From: Halobacteriales archaeon QS_1_68_20
Lineage (GTDB): Archaea > Halobacteriota > Halobacteria > Halobacteriales > PXRE01
Reading direction: 5' to 3'
Length of the DNA stretch: 61,508 nucleotides
NCBI GenBank assembly: GCA_003021085.1
Contig: PXRE01000011.1
Span: 1 to 61,508, forward strand
Position numbers and translations under genes: made by a program. Positions 26,773-35,893 of this stretch are shown one piece after another (positions within the stretch are counted from its first letter, which is position 1; every line of letters begins with the position of its first letter). Below the pieces are notes generated by a model. That model saw only the letters and a program-made list of their open reading frames with translations. It ran no database searches and was not told the DNA's origin.

Positions 26773-28713
26773 ATGGCCGTCCTTCAACGTTCGGACAACA
26801 GTGAATACGGCGACCTCGCCTCGTGGCTGGCGGACGAGCGGGGTGATCGACTGATCTCCGGCGTCGGCGCCGTACGCCCCGGGGATACCGTCGTGTACGT
26901 GGACCCGCCGACGGCGATCTCGGAGTCGGTTCTCTACGACCTGTACGCACTGTCGCAAGCGAACGAGATCGACGGCGTCGGGGTCGTTACGGGCCGGACT
27001 CCCGCCGAGGCGAGTGCACTCGCCCGCAGGGACGACGATGGGGGGAGCGAGCACGGTATCGTTATCCGGGGGAAGAACAAATCGGCGACCTGCGACGACC
27101 CCGCCGCGACGGTGCTGGCCCGCGACGACGTCACGGTCGACCGGATAGCGGAACTCCACTCGGGGGACCTCGCGTCGCTGTCGATGCGGGTCAAGGCCCG
27201 GGACGTCCACGCCTATCTCGACGAGGGGATGATCTGTGGGGTCCCGAGCGACCCCGACGCCTTCGAATTCGACGGGAACCAGCCCGCCTGTGTAACGGAC
27301 GGCCGGCGGGACTGTATCTACGCCGACGACGTCCTCGACGCCGACCGGATCACTGTACCCCACGTCTTCGTCTGTGGCTGTAGTTCGCCGCTGACGAACA
27401 ACCACTTCGGCCGACCGGTGAACCTGGGGTTGTCCTTGCTCTCGGGCGCGACGTCGCTCATCGCGCCCTTCCGGCCGATCCCGGTCCACCAGTACCACGT
27501 CGCGCTCCACTACGCGCTGGTCCGTGCCGGATACCCCGCGGCGGAGCGCGTGTTCCTCCTGAACCGGACCTCAGAGCAGGCCGGCTTCGGGTCGTGTCAG
27601 TACGCGCTGTTCGGCCGCCCGGAGGCGACCCCGACCCGTAGCGTCGAGCAGTCCTTCGACCCGGAGTTCGTCCCCTGCGAGGACGACCGCGTCCGCGTCG
27701 ACGACGTGGACGCTCACGTGCTGGACTTCTCCGTCCCGTCCGGATCGTTCGGGGACGACCCCGTCTACCTCCGGACGAGTCCCGAAAGTCGGCCGGACCA
27801 GCCGCTGTTCTACACGACCGTCGACACCGACGACGGGATCCGGATCGTCGTCTGGTCGTGGGGGCGGATCGAGACCGACAGCCTGGAGTTCACGATCAGT
27901 CCGACGAGGGCGCTGGACGAGTCGCCGTACGCCCCCACCCTGGCGGAGGCGACTGCCCGCGTCGACGTCGGGTTGATCGGTGGGAAAGCGAAACGACAGT
28001 TCGAAGACGCCCGCAACAAGCTCAAGGGCGCCGCCTACCACCACCGGCTCGAACCGTTCGACCCCGGGGCCTACGAGTCGACGCTAGACCGGCTTCAGCA
28101 GGTGCGCGAGGGGCTGGACAACGCCCGGGAGACGCTCGTCGAGGACCTGACCCACCGCTCCGGGACGGTCCTGCAGGACCTGTACGCCGAGAACATGTAC
28201 ACCGTCGACCTCTCGGTCCTCGACGCGGAGTGTCCGTACTGCGGCCGGCCAGTCCACGTCCAGACCGCTACCGACGTGTACGAGCGAGTGACCAGGTCGA
28301 TGGGCGTGTGTCCGTTTCACATCTACATCTTCGACGCGCCGTTCGACGGCGGACGGCCGTCGTACCCGCGGATCGACCTGGGGGACTCGCCGGTCACCTA
28401 CGGGGAACGACGGGAGTTCGAAATCTCGTTCAGCAACCCCCACGACCGGCGGATCGGGGCGACGTTCGGTCCCCGGACCATCTCGCCCGAAAACGAGAAC
28501 GACGTCTTCACTCCCACTCGAGAGGCGGTTACGATCCCGGCCGACGAATCCCGAACCGTTTCGTTCACGCTGGACGCGGCCGAACTCGACCCCGAGGAAG
28601 GCCTCGGCAATCGCTGGTTCGAAGGGGTGGTCGTCACCGACGACCTGCAGGTGTACAGCGGCATGCGGACGCACTTTTTCACTACCGGCGCTGCACCGCC
28701 GACCGGACAGTAG
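26773..28713 (+). CDS. Caspase-fold (CHAT/C25-like) protein with zinc ribbon and C-terminal beta domain
   Basis: 646 residues, not matching any complete family I know. Residues about 150-285 look like a clan CD peptidase core. VPHVFVCGCSSPL (C201/C203) stands where the nucleophile strand of CHAT/C25 enzymes would be. GATSLIAPFRPIPVHQYHVA matches the next strand-helix and CQYALFGRPEATP the closing FxLFGDP-like motif. The His-Gly strand before it is not recognisable, so activity is doubtful. Residues 487-516 form a C/C/C/H zinc ribbon (CPYCG, CPFH), and the last 110 residues resemble an Ig-like sandwich. An AT-rich promoter sits at 26737-26750. It opens the peptide island; a processing role is inference. 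Confidence 0.5.
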   Translation: MAVLQRSDNSEYGDLASWLADERGDRLISGVGAVRPGDTVVYVDPPTAISESVLYDLYALSQANEIDGVGVVTGRTPAEASALARRDDDGGSEHGIVIRGKNKSATCDDPAATVLARDDVTVDRIAELHSGDLASLSMRVKARDVHAYLDEGMICGVPSDPDAFEFDGNQPACVTDGRRDCIYADDVLDADRITVPHVFVCGCSSPLTNNHFGRPVNLGLSLLSGATSLIAPFRPIPVHQYHVALHYALVRAGYPAAERVFLLNRTSEQAGFGSCQYALFGRPEATPTRSVEQSFDPEFVPCEDDRVRVDDVDAHVLDFSVPSGSFGDDPVYLRTSPESRPDQPLFYTTVDTDDGIRIVVWSWGRIETDSLEFTISPTRALDESPYAPTLAEATARVDVGLIGGKAKRQFEDARNKLKGAAYHHRLEPFDPGAYESTLDRLQQVREGLDNARETLVEDLTHRSGTVLQDLYAENMYTVDLSVLDAECPYCGRPVHVQTATDVYERVTRSMGVCPFHIYIFDAPFDGGRPSYPRIDLGDSPVTYGERREFEISFSNPHDRRIGATFGPRTISPENENDVFTPTREAVTIPADESRTVSFTLDAAELDPEEGLGNRWFEGVVVTDDLQVYSGMRTHFFTTGAAPPTGQ

Positions 28714-28954
28714 CCGTCGTCCCGACAGATGCTCGTCACGGGCCGAACCCGCCTCCCAGACGGGGATAAAGAAAATAAATACTTGAATAACATTAATAAG
28801 TGTAGGAACTTAATTATAGGATAGTGTGCGGGATCGAGTGGCCACGGAGCCTGGACACGGCCGGGAACCCCGCAACCGGGGGTTCGACGGAACGCCGACC
28901 AACCGGTCGCTCGACTCGTACATCCAAAACGACGCTACGAAGGAGGTGATAACG
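28714..28954. promoter_or_regulatory. Intergenic region with AT-rich promoter and leader
   Basis: 241 bases. An AT-rich block at about 28768-28820 (AAATAAATACTTGAATAAC) is the likely promoter for the small gene at 28955, leaving a transcribed leader of about 130 bases. A longer frame from 28826 into the small gene is possible but has unusual composition. Confidence 0.4.
28944..28951 (+). promoter_or_regulatory. Extended Shine-Dalgarno site deciding the start at 28955
   Basis: AAGGAGGTGAT spans about 28940-28950 and complements the 16S rRNA 3' end over eleven bases, which is exceptional for a haloarchaeon, where most genes are leaderless. It sits four bases before ATG 28955. Confidence 0.6.
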
Positions 28955-29032
28955 ATGTTCCAGAACGTCTCACTCATACTCGATCCGTTCACTCGCTCGA
29001 TGCGGGGCGTTCTCGGACGTCGGAGGACCTGA
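28955..29032 (+). CDS. 25-residue peptide gene (possible precursor or leader peptide)
   Basis: The frame encodes MFQNVSLILDPFTRSMRGVL followed by GRRRT: hydrophobic first half, cationic end. It has an exceptionally strong ribosome binding site and ends 73 bases before the MATE exporter. In this context it could be an exported peptide, a regulatory leader peptide, or part of a longer 68-residue protein read from 28826. No family is known to me. Reality of the start rests on the Shine-Dalgarno site. Confidence 0.45.
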   Translation: MFQNVSLILDPFTRSMRGVLGRRRT

Positions 29033-29105
29033 CTCCGGGCGCAATAGCCCCTCGTCGACCTGACATCCAAGCGTATTTTTACAGGTGGTAACTGGGTTAC
29101 GTCAA

Positions 29106-30515
29106 ATGGGTTTTTTCGATCGATCTACGGAGGAGATCACGCGGAGCCCCGTCGGGCGCGTACTGGTGATCCTCGCGGGCCCGATCTTCGTCCAGAACGT
29201 CGTCCACGTCCTCCAGCAGTTGATCGACCTCTACTGGCTGGGCCGGCACAGCAGCGCCGGCATCGCGGCGGTCGGCCTGGCCGTCCCGGTGATCCTCTTC
29301 CTCCTGAAGAGCACGATATCCGCGACGTTCGTCGGGACCCAGGTGCTTGTCTCCCAGCGGATCGGTGCCGACAGCGAGGAAGGCGCCCGGCGTGCGCTGT
29401 TTACCGGTCTCGTCGTCACCGCCCTGCTCGGGCTCGGGATCGGCGGCCTGATGTTCTTCAACGTCGGCACGTTGATCGAGGCGATCAGCAGCGTGCGCCC
29501 GGGCGGTACCGACGCCACCACGCTACTGTACGCCAGACGGTACCTCCGCGTGATCGCGCTCGGCGTCGTATTCGCGGGGTTGAGCGACGTCGTCGAGGCG
29601 GCCTTCCTCGGCTGGGGCGATTCCCGTTCGACGCTGTACGTGAACGTCGCGACGGTCATGGCCAACAGCGTCGCCACGCCGATATTCATGTTCGGAGTCG
29701 GCCCGGTCCCCGCCATGGGGATCACCGGCGCCGCGATCGGTACCGTCGGCGGTTACCTCTCGGGGTTCCTGCTGGGGGTGGCGCTCGCGGTCGGCGGTCC
29801 ACACGACCTCTTCTCGTGGTCGGCGGCGACGCTGGACCGTGGGGAGGTCCGGGAGTTGCTCGACGTCGGACTCCCCCACGCCGTGAAGGGAGGGGCCGAC
29901 TCCGTCGGCGACACGGTCCTCGTGGTGCTGATCTTCTCGGTGGCAGGCTCCGCCGGGATGGTCGCGTACACCGTCAGTTCCCGCGTCGGGACGGTCGCCT
30001 TCCGGACGACGGACGCCCTCAACCAGGCCGCCCAGACCGTCGTGGGCCAGAACCTCGGGGCGGACCAACCGGACCGGGCGCTCAGGACCGTCTGGACCGG
30101 AGCGGCGATCTCGGCGGGCCTGCTCCTGGTCCTCGGGGGCGCCCAGTACCTCTTCCCCGGGACCCTCACCCGCCTGCTGTCCCCCGAGGTCGACGGACGG
30201 GCCTTCGCGCTCTCGACCGCGGCGTTACGGATCGTCGCCATCTCCTACCCGGCGTTCGGCGTCCTCGCGCTGGTCAGGGCGGGGTTCAACGGCGCCAGGC
30301 GGACGAAGACGACGATGGCCGCGTCGCTGGCCCAAACGTGGCTACTGTACATCCCGCTGGCGCTCGCCGCCGTCTTCGCGTTCGAGTACGGGGTGACGGC
30401 CGTGTTCTGGGCCGACACCATCGCGACGTTCGTCGTCGCCCTCGGGCTGGGCGGGTACTTCGTCTACTCGACCAACAGGGGGATGTACCAGCGAGCGACC
30501 GAACAGGTCGACTGA
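29106..30515 (+). CDS. MATE-family efflux transporter (first copy)
   Basis: 469 residues from MGFFDRSTEEITRSPVGRVL, with about twelve membrane helices in the two-lobed MATE layout (ILAGPIFVQNVVHVLQQLID, then DLYWLGRHSSAGIAAVGLAV; second half GVGLPHAVKGGADSV-like and QTVVGQNLGADQPDRALRTV). It exports organic compounds using ion gradients. The start is inferred from a TATA-like TATTTTTAC at 29073-29081 and the hydrophilic N-terminus. A second MATE gene lies 8 kb downstream in the same island, so product export by both is plausible. Confidence 0.92.
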   Translation: MGFFDRSTEEITRSPVGRVLVILAGPIFVQNVVHVLQQLIDLYWLGRHSSAGIAAVGLAVPVILFLLKSTISATFVGTQVLVSQRIGADSEEGARRALFTGLVVTALLGLGIGGLMFFNVGTLIEAISSVRPGGTDATTLLYARRYLRVIALGVVFAGLSDVVEAAFLGWGDSRSTLYVNVATVMANSVATPIFMFGVGPVPAMGITGAAIGTVGGYLSGFLLGVALAVGGPHDLFSWSAATLDRGEVRELLDVGLPHAVKGGADSVGDTVLVVLIFSVAGSAGMVAYTVSSRVGTVAFRTTDALNQAAQTVVGQNLGADQPDRALRTVWTGAAISAGLLLVLGGAQYLFPGTLTRLLSPEVDGRAFALSTAALRIVAISYPAFGVLALVRAGFNGARRTKTTMAASLAQTWLLYIPLALAAVFAFEYGVTAVFWADTIATFVVALGLGGYFVYSTNRGMYQRATEQVD

Positions 30516-30558
30516 CCCACCCGCACGTCGTAGTGCCCCGGTCGACAGTGTCAGTTCG

Positions 30559-32391
30559 TCAGAGCCGTCGGTCGAGGTACGCGTCGAGGAGTTCGAACAC
30601 CTGGACGGTCTGGTCGGCGTCGGTCGACCCGTGTCCCTGTCCGTCCAGTTCCCGGTACTCGAAGTCGGTCCCCAGCTCCCACCCGCGGGCCTCCAGCTTG
30701 TCCCGGAACACCCGTGCCTGCTCGACGGGGCAGCGAGGATCGTTGACCCCGTGGAGGATCAGTACCGGCCGTTCCATCTCCTCGACGTGCTCGACGGGGC
30801 TTCGCTCCCGCCATCGGTCGCGGTTCTCCTCGGGATCGCCCATCTGCCTGCGGAGGTAGTGCTGGACGTACGACGGAACGGCGTCGTACAGTCGGTGGAG
30901 GTCCGTGATCCCCATCCAGGCGACGCCCGTCGCCCACAGTCGCGGGTACTGCGTCAACTGGCAGTAGACGCTGTAACCGCCGAAGGAGCGACCGAAGACC
31001 GCGATCCGGTCGGCGTCGATCCGGTCGTGCCCGGCGAGCCATCGACCGGCGGCGGCGACGTCGGCCTGCTCCATCCCGCCCCAGTCGTGGTGGATCGCGC
31101 GCTCGAACTCCCGGCCCCGCCCCGTCGACCCCCGGTAGTTGGGCCGGAAGACGGCGTACCCCCGCGAGACGAGGAACTGGACGTACACGTCGAACCGCCG
31201 ATACGCCCGGGAGTGGGGGCCGCCGTGGACCGAGACGACTGCGGGCAGGTCCTCCTCCCCTGACTCCTCCTCGCGGGGAACGTACAGCAGTCCGCCGACG
31301 GTGAGCCCGTCCTCGCTCTCGTAGGTCACGTACTCGGCGTCGACGAACGTCGCCGGGTCGACGTCGCCGTAGGTCGCGTTCAGGAGGACTCCCGACGCGT
31401 CCGAGTCGAGATCGTACTCTAACAGCCGTTTCCGCCGGTCGGCCGAGGAGTGGGCGAACACGACCGTCGACCCGTCGACGAACGTCCCACCCACCGAACT
31501 CGAAAGCGAGAGGAAGCCCTCGGGCACGTCGAGTTCGCGGCCCTCGCCCGTCCGGACGTCGTACGCCACGGGCATCCTCGCTGCTCGCCGGTCGCGCGCG
31601 GCGAGGACGACGTCGCCGTCCGGGCCGACGGCGACGGCGGACTCCTCGTGCCGGCGGTCGGGATCGTCGGGGCCGAACCACCTCACGGACTCTTCGCCCA
31701 GGTCGTACGTGCCGACCCGCCGGAGCCCATCGTCGTCGTCGCTGACCAGCACCCGCTGGCCGTCCGGGAACCACCCCCCGAACCCCACCTCGGACCCCTC
31801 GGACCCCACGGGGAGACGGCGAGCGTCCGCCCCGTCGGCGGCCATCACGTACAGGTCGAGGTTGTTCAGCTCCGCCGACTCGTTCACCCGGTACGCGATC
31901 CGGTCGCCGGACGGGGAGAACGCTCCCCCGGAGACCGGTCGGCCGTACTCCGTGAGCCGGGTGGTCTCGTCGGCCTCGCGGTCGTAGCGATAGAGGTTCG
32001 GCTGTCCGGCCTGGTCGCTGGTGTACAGCAGCGTCCGCCCGTCGTCGGCGACGTCCCTGAGCACGGCCTGGCCGTCGACACGGACGACGGTCTCGACCGT
32101 CCCGTCGAGCGCGACCGACAGGACGTCGTACTGTTCGTCGCCGTCGTGGTCCCGGTGGACGTAGACGCGATCGCCGCCGTCGGACCACCGTTTCAGCCAG
32201 TTCGCGTCCCGGGGGACCTCGCCGTCGGTGAGTCGCTCGTACTCGCCGGTGTCGGCGTCGAGGACGTACAGTTCGTTCCGGCCGGACTCGTCGTAGTACA
32301 GAGCAACCCGGTCGCCGACCGGCGAGACGATGGGGTGGTAGAACTCCGGGAGGCTCCCGAGGGCCTCCAGGGACAGGTCCGGGCCGTCCAT
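30559..32391 (-). CDS. S9 prolyl-oligopeptidase-family serine peptidase (first copy)
   Basis: 610 residues. A beta-propeller occupies about 20-350 (repeats such as DADTGEYERLTDGEVPRDAN) and an alpha/beta hydrolase follows. Nucleophile S469 lies in VFGRSFGGYS, with D551 in LHGVNDPRCP and H587 in GQGHGSTDAD. Oxyanion motif HGGPHSRAY is present. It should cleave short peptides, often after proline. No signal peptide is seen, so it is cytoplasmic. It is divergent from the broken peptidase E. A second S9 peptidase lies at 40084. Confidence 0.92.
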   Translation of the reverse strand: MDGPDLSLEALGSLPEFYHPIVSPVGDRVALYYDESGRNELYVLDADTGEYERLTDGEVPRDANWLKRWSDGGDRVYVHRDHDGDEQYDVLSVALDGTVETVVRVDGQAVLRDVADDGRTLLYTSDQAGQPNLYRYDREADETTRLTEYGRPVSGGAFSPSGDRIAYRVNESAELNNLDLYVMAADGADARRLPVGSEGSEVGFGGWFPDGQRVLVSDDDDGLRRVGTYDLGEESVRWFGPDDPDRRHEESAVAVGPDGDVVLAARDRRAARMPVAYDVRTGEGRELDVPEGFLSLSSSVGGTFVDGSTVVFAHSSADRRKRLLEYDLDSDASGVLLNATYGDVDPATFVDAEYVTYESEDGLTVGGLLYVPREEESGEEDLPAVVSVHGGPHSRAYRRFDVYVQFLVSRGYAVFRPNYRGSTGRGREFERAIHHDWGGMEQADVAAAGRWLAGHDRIDADRIAVFGRSFGGYSVYCQLTQYPRLWATGVAWMGITDLHRLYDAVPSYVQHYLRRQMGDPEENRDRWRERSPVEHVEEMERPVLILHGVNDPRCPVEQARVFRDKLEARGWELGTDFEYRELDGQGHGSTDADQTVQVFELLDAYLDRRL

Positions 32392-32614
32392 ACGGCGTAC
32401 TGGCAGCGCCCGTATTTAACTTTTGTACGTTCCGGTACGTATTAATCCGGCACGGGCGGCCGGAGAACGTCGGCGACACGACTCGGTCGGTGACGTGACC
32501 TGGCCAGGACCGCCATCCGTAGCCCGGCTCCCGGCCGGGCCACAGTTGCCAGCGGAGCCACGCTTCGTTATCTTCGATGACTAATATTAAGTCGGAGTGA
32601 TTATATCTTTTTGC
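32392..32614. promoter_or_regulatory. Divergent promoter region of the S9 peptidase and peptidase E genes
   Basis: 223 bases. TATTTAACTTTTG near 32413 and TAATATTAAG with GATTATATC near 32583-32606 are TATA-like elements for the two directions. No gene is seen. Confidence 0.45.
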
Positions 32615-33303
32615 ATGGGACACGTAATCGCAACCGGAGGCGGCGAGATCGGCGACGGGGAGACCCGCGAGATCGAGGAGCGCGTCGTGGAGGCGGCCGA
32701 CGCGTCCCATCCGACGGTCCTGTTCGTTCCGACCGCGAGCCAGGAGCCGCCGGGATACGTCGAGAAGATCGAACAGGTCTACGGCGACGAACTTGGCTGT
32801 GACGTCGAGGTCCTCCGGCTGCTCTACGACCCGGACTCCGAGGCCGAACGGGAGCGCAAGGTCCAGGACGCGGACGTCGTCTACGTCGGCGGCGGGAGCA
32901 CCCGGTTCATGATGCAGGTGTGGGACGCCTACGGTGTCGACGAACTGCTCCGGGAGGCTCACGCGGACGGAACGGTCATGACGGGCAACTCCTCGGGGGC
33001 GATCTGCTGGTTCCAGTCCGGGTTCGACCTCTCGTCCGATGCGGCCGCCGAGCTGATCCCGTCCGGCGGACTGGGCCTGTACGAGTTCGACTGTACGTGC
33101 CACGTCGAACGGGACGACTTCCACTCGCTGACGGAGACGTTCGTCCAGCGGCGGGCGGAACCGACGATCTCGCTGACCGCGAACGCGGCGTTCGAGATCG
33201 TCGACGACCGTTCGTCGTGCGGGACCGTGACGGCGTGGAGTGGTCGGAACTCGAACGAGCGGACGAGTTCCGGCCGCTGTCGACGCTCCGGTCCGGGGAC
33301 TGA
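32615..33303 (+). pseudogene. Peptidase E (S51, dipeptidase E-like) with frameshift
   Basis: From MGHVIATGGGEIGDGETREI the frame follows S51 peptidase E: VLFVPTASQEPPGYVEK, DVVYVGGGSTRFMMQVW, the serine nucleophile in GNSSGAICWF, and CTCHVERDDFHSL. At about 33208 the frame shifts. The original frame runs into improbable Arg/Ser-rich sequence, whereas the next frame reads FVVRDRDGVEWSELERADEF and ends in TGA 33303, the expected C-terminus. One base seems missing. Family members cleave dipeptides with N-terminal aspartate; cyanophycinases are relatives. The catalytic region is intact, so partial activity is conceivable. Confidence 0.78.
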
Positions 33304-33440
33304 CTACGGTCGGGGGAGGTCCGTCCGACGGCGCCCGTCCACGACGATTCGACCGCCCGTACGGGGGTCCGGAGTTACGGAATCAATTTATTCTACACCG
33401 ATTCGGTAGGTTTATTTTAACAGAGGGTACACACGCGAGC

Positions 33441-34658
33441 ATGAGACGATCCAATCTGTTTATACCGACGACGAAGGAGGCAGACTCGTCGGCGGACGTC
33501 GTCAGTGCCGAACTCGCCATACGGAGCGGACTGGTACGGCAACTCGGCTCCGGCGTCTACAACTTTACCCCCGTCGGCAAGCGGGTCTTCGACAAGATCT
33601 CCGAGGTGACCAGAGAGGAGATGCGAAAGCGGGGCGCCCAGGAGGTCAAACTCCCGTACCTCCAGTACTCGGACATCTGGCGCAAGAGCGGGCGGTACGA
33701 GAACTTCGAGGGCGAGATGTTCACGTTCGAGAACAGGGACGGCCAGGAGATGTGTCTCGCCCCGACCCACGAGGAGGCGATGGCCGACCTCGTCCGGGAG
33801 ACCGTCCGGTCGACCAACGAACTTCCGCTGAACATCTTCCAGATCGGTCGGAAGTACCGCGACGATCACGCCCGCAACGGGTTGCTCCGGACCAAGGAGT
33901 TCACGATGAAAGACGCCTACAGTTTCCACGCCTCCGAGGAGAGCCTCGACGAGTCCTACCGGAACATGCGGGACGCCTACATCTCCATCTTCGAGCGCCT
34001 CGGCGTCGAGTTCTCCATCGTCTCGGCGGACACCGGCGTGATGGGCGGGTCCGGGTCCGAGGAGTTCCAGGCCCCGGCGGAGGTCGGGTCCGACGAGATC
34101 AACTACTGTACCGAGGACGACTGCCGGTTCGGGACCAAGGACCTGGAGGTCCGGACCTGCCAGGAGTGTGGCAGCGACCTGGTGAACGGCAACGCGATCG
34201 AGATCGGCCACATCTTCAAGCTGGGCACCCGGTACAGCGAACCGCTGGACCTGACGTTCGACACCGAGACGTCCCAAGAGAACGTCATCATGGGGTCGTA
34301 CGGACTGGGCGTGACCAGGCTCATCCCGACGCTGATCGAACAGAACTACGACGACGGCATGGTCTGGCCCGAGGCGGTCGCCCCGTTCAAGTACGGCATC
34401 GTTCCCGTCCGGTACACCGGCGAGGTCAAGGAGATGGCCGACCGCATCGAGGAGTCGCTGGACGACGCGATCCTGTTCGACCACGACGTGACCGGCGGTG
34501 AGAAGTTCGCCGAGGCGGACCTGATGGGCGTCCCCTACAAGGTCGTCCTCGGGAACACGTACACCGAGGAGGGTCAGATCGAGGTCGAGGACGGCGACGG
34601 CGAGAAGACGTTCTACGACCCCGAGGAGTTCCTGTCGAACCCGCCCGGCGCGGCCTGA
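33441..34658 (+). CDS. proS: Second, bacterial-type prolyl-tRNA synthetase
   Basis: 405 residues from MRRSNLFIPTTKEADSSADV. It has class II motif 1 (RQLGSGVYNFTPVGKRVFDK), motif 2 (IGRKYRDDHARNGLLRTKEF, then TMKDAYSF) and motif 3 (GSYGLGVTRLIPTLIEQ), and a C-terminal anticodon-binding domain (YGIVPVRYTGEVKEMAD). It is the bacterial/mitochondrial form without the editing insertion. Haloarchaeal housekeeping ProRS is, as known for archaea, the eukaryote-like form, so this is likely an acquired extra copy. In an island of peptide enzymes and exporters it most likely gives self-resistance against a ProRS inhibitor; supply of a prolyl group for biosynthesis is the alternative. Confidence 0.88.
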   Translation: MRRSNLFIPTTKEADSSADVVSAELAIRSGLVRQLGSGVYNFTPVGKRVFDKISEVTREEMRKRGAQEVKLPYLQYSDIWRKSGRYENFEGEMFTFENRDGQEMCLAPTHEEAMADLVRETVRSTNELPLNIFQIGRKYRDDHARNGLLRTKEFTMKDAYSFHASEESLDESYRNMRDAYISIFERLGVEFSIVSADTGVMGGSGSEEFQAPAEVGSDEINYCTEDDCRFGTKDLEVRTCQECGSDLVNGNAIEIGHIFKLGTRYSEPLDLTFDTETSQENVIMGSYGLGVTRLIPTLIEQNYDDGMVWPEAVAPFKYGIVPVRYTGEVKEMADRIEESLDDAILFDHDVTGGEKFAEADLMGVPYKVVLGNTYTEEGQIEVEDGDGEKTFYDPEEFLSNPPGAA

Positions 34659-34715
34659 CCGTCCGAACGTCGGGGCGACCAGTGGTTTCATTATTATTAT
34701 CTTTGTAATTAGTGT

Positions 34716-35747
34716 ATGAGCGTCGATATCGCCATCGTCGGGACGGGGACGATCGGGCAGTTCATGGGGTCGGTCCTCGCCGACATCGACGGCGCGACCG
34801 TCGTCACCGGGATCGATCCCGACGAGGGCGCCCGCGAGAAGTTCCGGTCGCTCGTCGGGGCCACGACGTACGCCTCCTGTGCGGACTGGCGGGCCAGCGA
34901 TCCCGAGGTCGACGGACTGATCGTCGCGTCGCCCCACCAGCTACACTACGAACACGCCGAGCACGCCGTCGAACTGGGGTGTGACCTGCTCGTCGAGAAG
35001 CCGATGGTCGTCGACCCCCGGGAGGCCGACGAGTTGCTCCGGCGAGCCGAGGCGGCCGGCGTCGACGTCCTCGTCGGGTACCAGCGCCGGTTCGCCCCGA
35101 GCTACCGGGAACTGAAGGAAGCGGTGGAGTCCGAACTCGGGGACCTCAGGATGGTGTCCGCCACCGTCGGGCAGGGGTGGCTGGAACTCAACGAGGGCGC
35201 CTGGCGGACGGACCGGACGCTCGCGAACGGGGGAATGCTGTTCGACACCGGGGCACACCTGCTCGAAACGCTGTTCTGGACGACGGGGGTGACCGCGGAG
35301 AAGGTTGCGGCCGTGGCCGACCGGTCGGGGACCGCCGTCGACGTGAACGCCTCGCTGTCGGTGGTGTTCCGGTCGGACGGACGGCGAGTCGTCGGTAACG
35401 TCGGGATCTGTGGGGAGAGCACCGACTACCACCCGGACGAGACCATCACGCTGTGGGGGACGGACGGGCGGATCACCTACCGGACCGACCCCCGTCGGGA
35501 GGAGGCGGTCGACTGGTTCCGGTTGGTCACCGGGGACAGTTCGTTCCGGGAGTTCACGTTCGACGACACCGACTACCGCGACCACACCCTGTCGAAACTC
35601 CGCAACTTCGTCGAGACGATCCGGGGGAACGAGGAGCCCGAGGTTTCGGGTGAGTTCGCTCGACGCCTGGTGCGGTTCCGCCACGCGGCCCGACGGGCCT
35701 GGCGAGAGGAGACGACGGTCGAGGTCCCGGGGAGGGACCCAACCTGA
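34716..35747 (+). CDS. Gfo/Idh/MocA-family oxidoreductase
   Basis: 343 residues. The Rossmann motif is IAIVGTGTIGQFMGSV, EKP lies at residues 94-96 (LLVEKPMVVD) and the catalytic region is NGGMLFDTGAHLLETLFW (Asp and His). It would oxidise or reduce a hydroxyl/keto group on a sugar, inositol or similar compound using NAD(P). AT-rich promoter TTATTATTATC lies at 34691-34701. In the island it may tailor the product or provide a building block. Confidence 0.88.
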   Translation: MSVDIAIVGTGTIGQFMGSVLADIDGATVVTGIDPDEGAREKFRSLVGATTYASCADWRASDPEVDGLIVASPHQLHYEHAEHAVELGCDLLVEKPMVVDPREADELLRRAEAAGVDVLVGYQRRFAPSYRELKEAVESELGDLRMVSATVGQGWLELNEGAWRTDRTLANGGMLFDTGAHLLETLFWTTGVTAEKVAAVADRSGTAVDVNASLSVVFRSDGRRVVGNVGICGESTDYHPDETITLWGTDGRITYRTDPRREEAVDWFRLVTGDSSFREFTFDDTDYRDHTLSKLRNFVETIRGNEEPEVSGEFARRLVRFRHAARRAWREETTVEVPGRDPT

Positions 35748-35893
35748 TGACACGACCGGGGGAACCCTGACCCAGTCCCGGTAACGTGCGCAGGACCGTC
35801 GACCGACTTCGATCGAACCGGTGACGGTGGGGCCCAATACGTACACCAGTCGTGGAGAAATATTAATATTAGAAGACAGAATTATTCTGGTAC

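Noticed and set aside
30551..33124. 857-codon open frame covering the S9 peptidase on the same strand in another frame
   Set aside because: Arg/Pro/Gly-rich shadow; the S9 frame has the complete catalytic triad.
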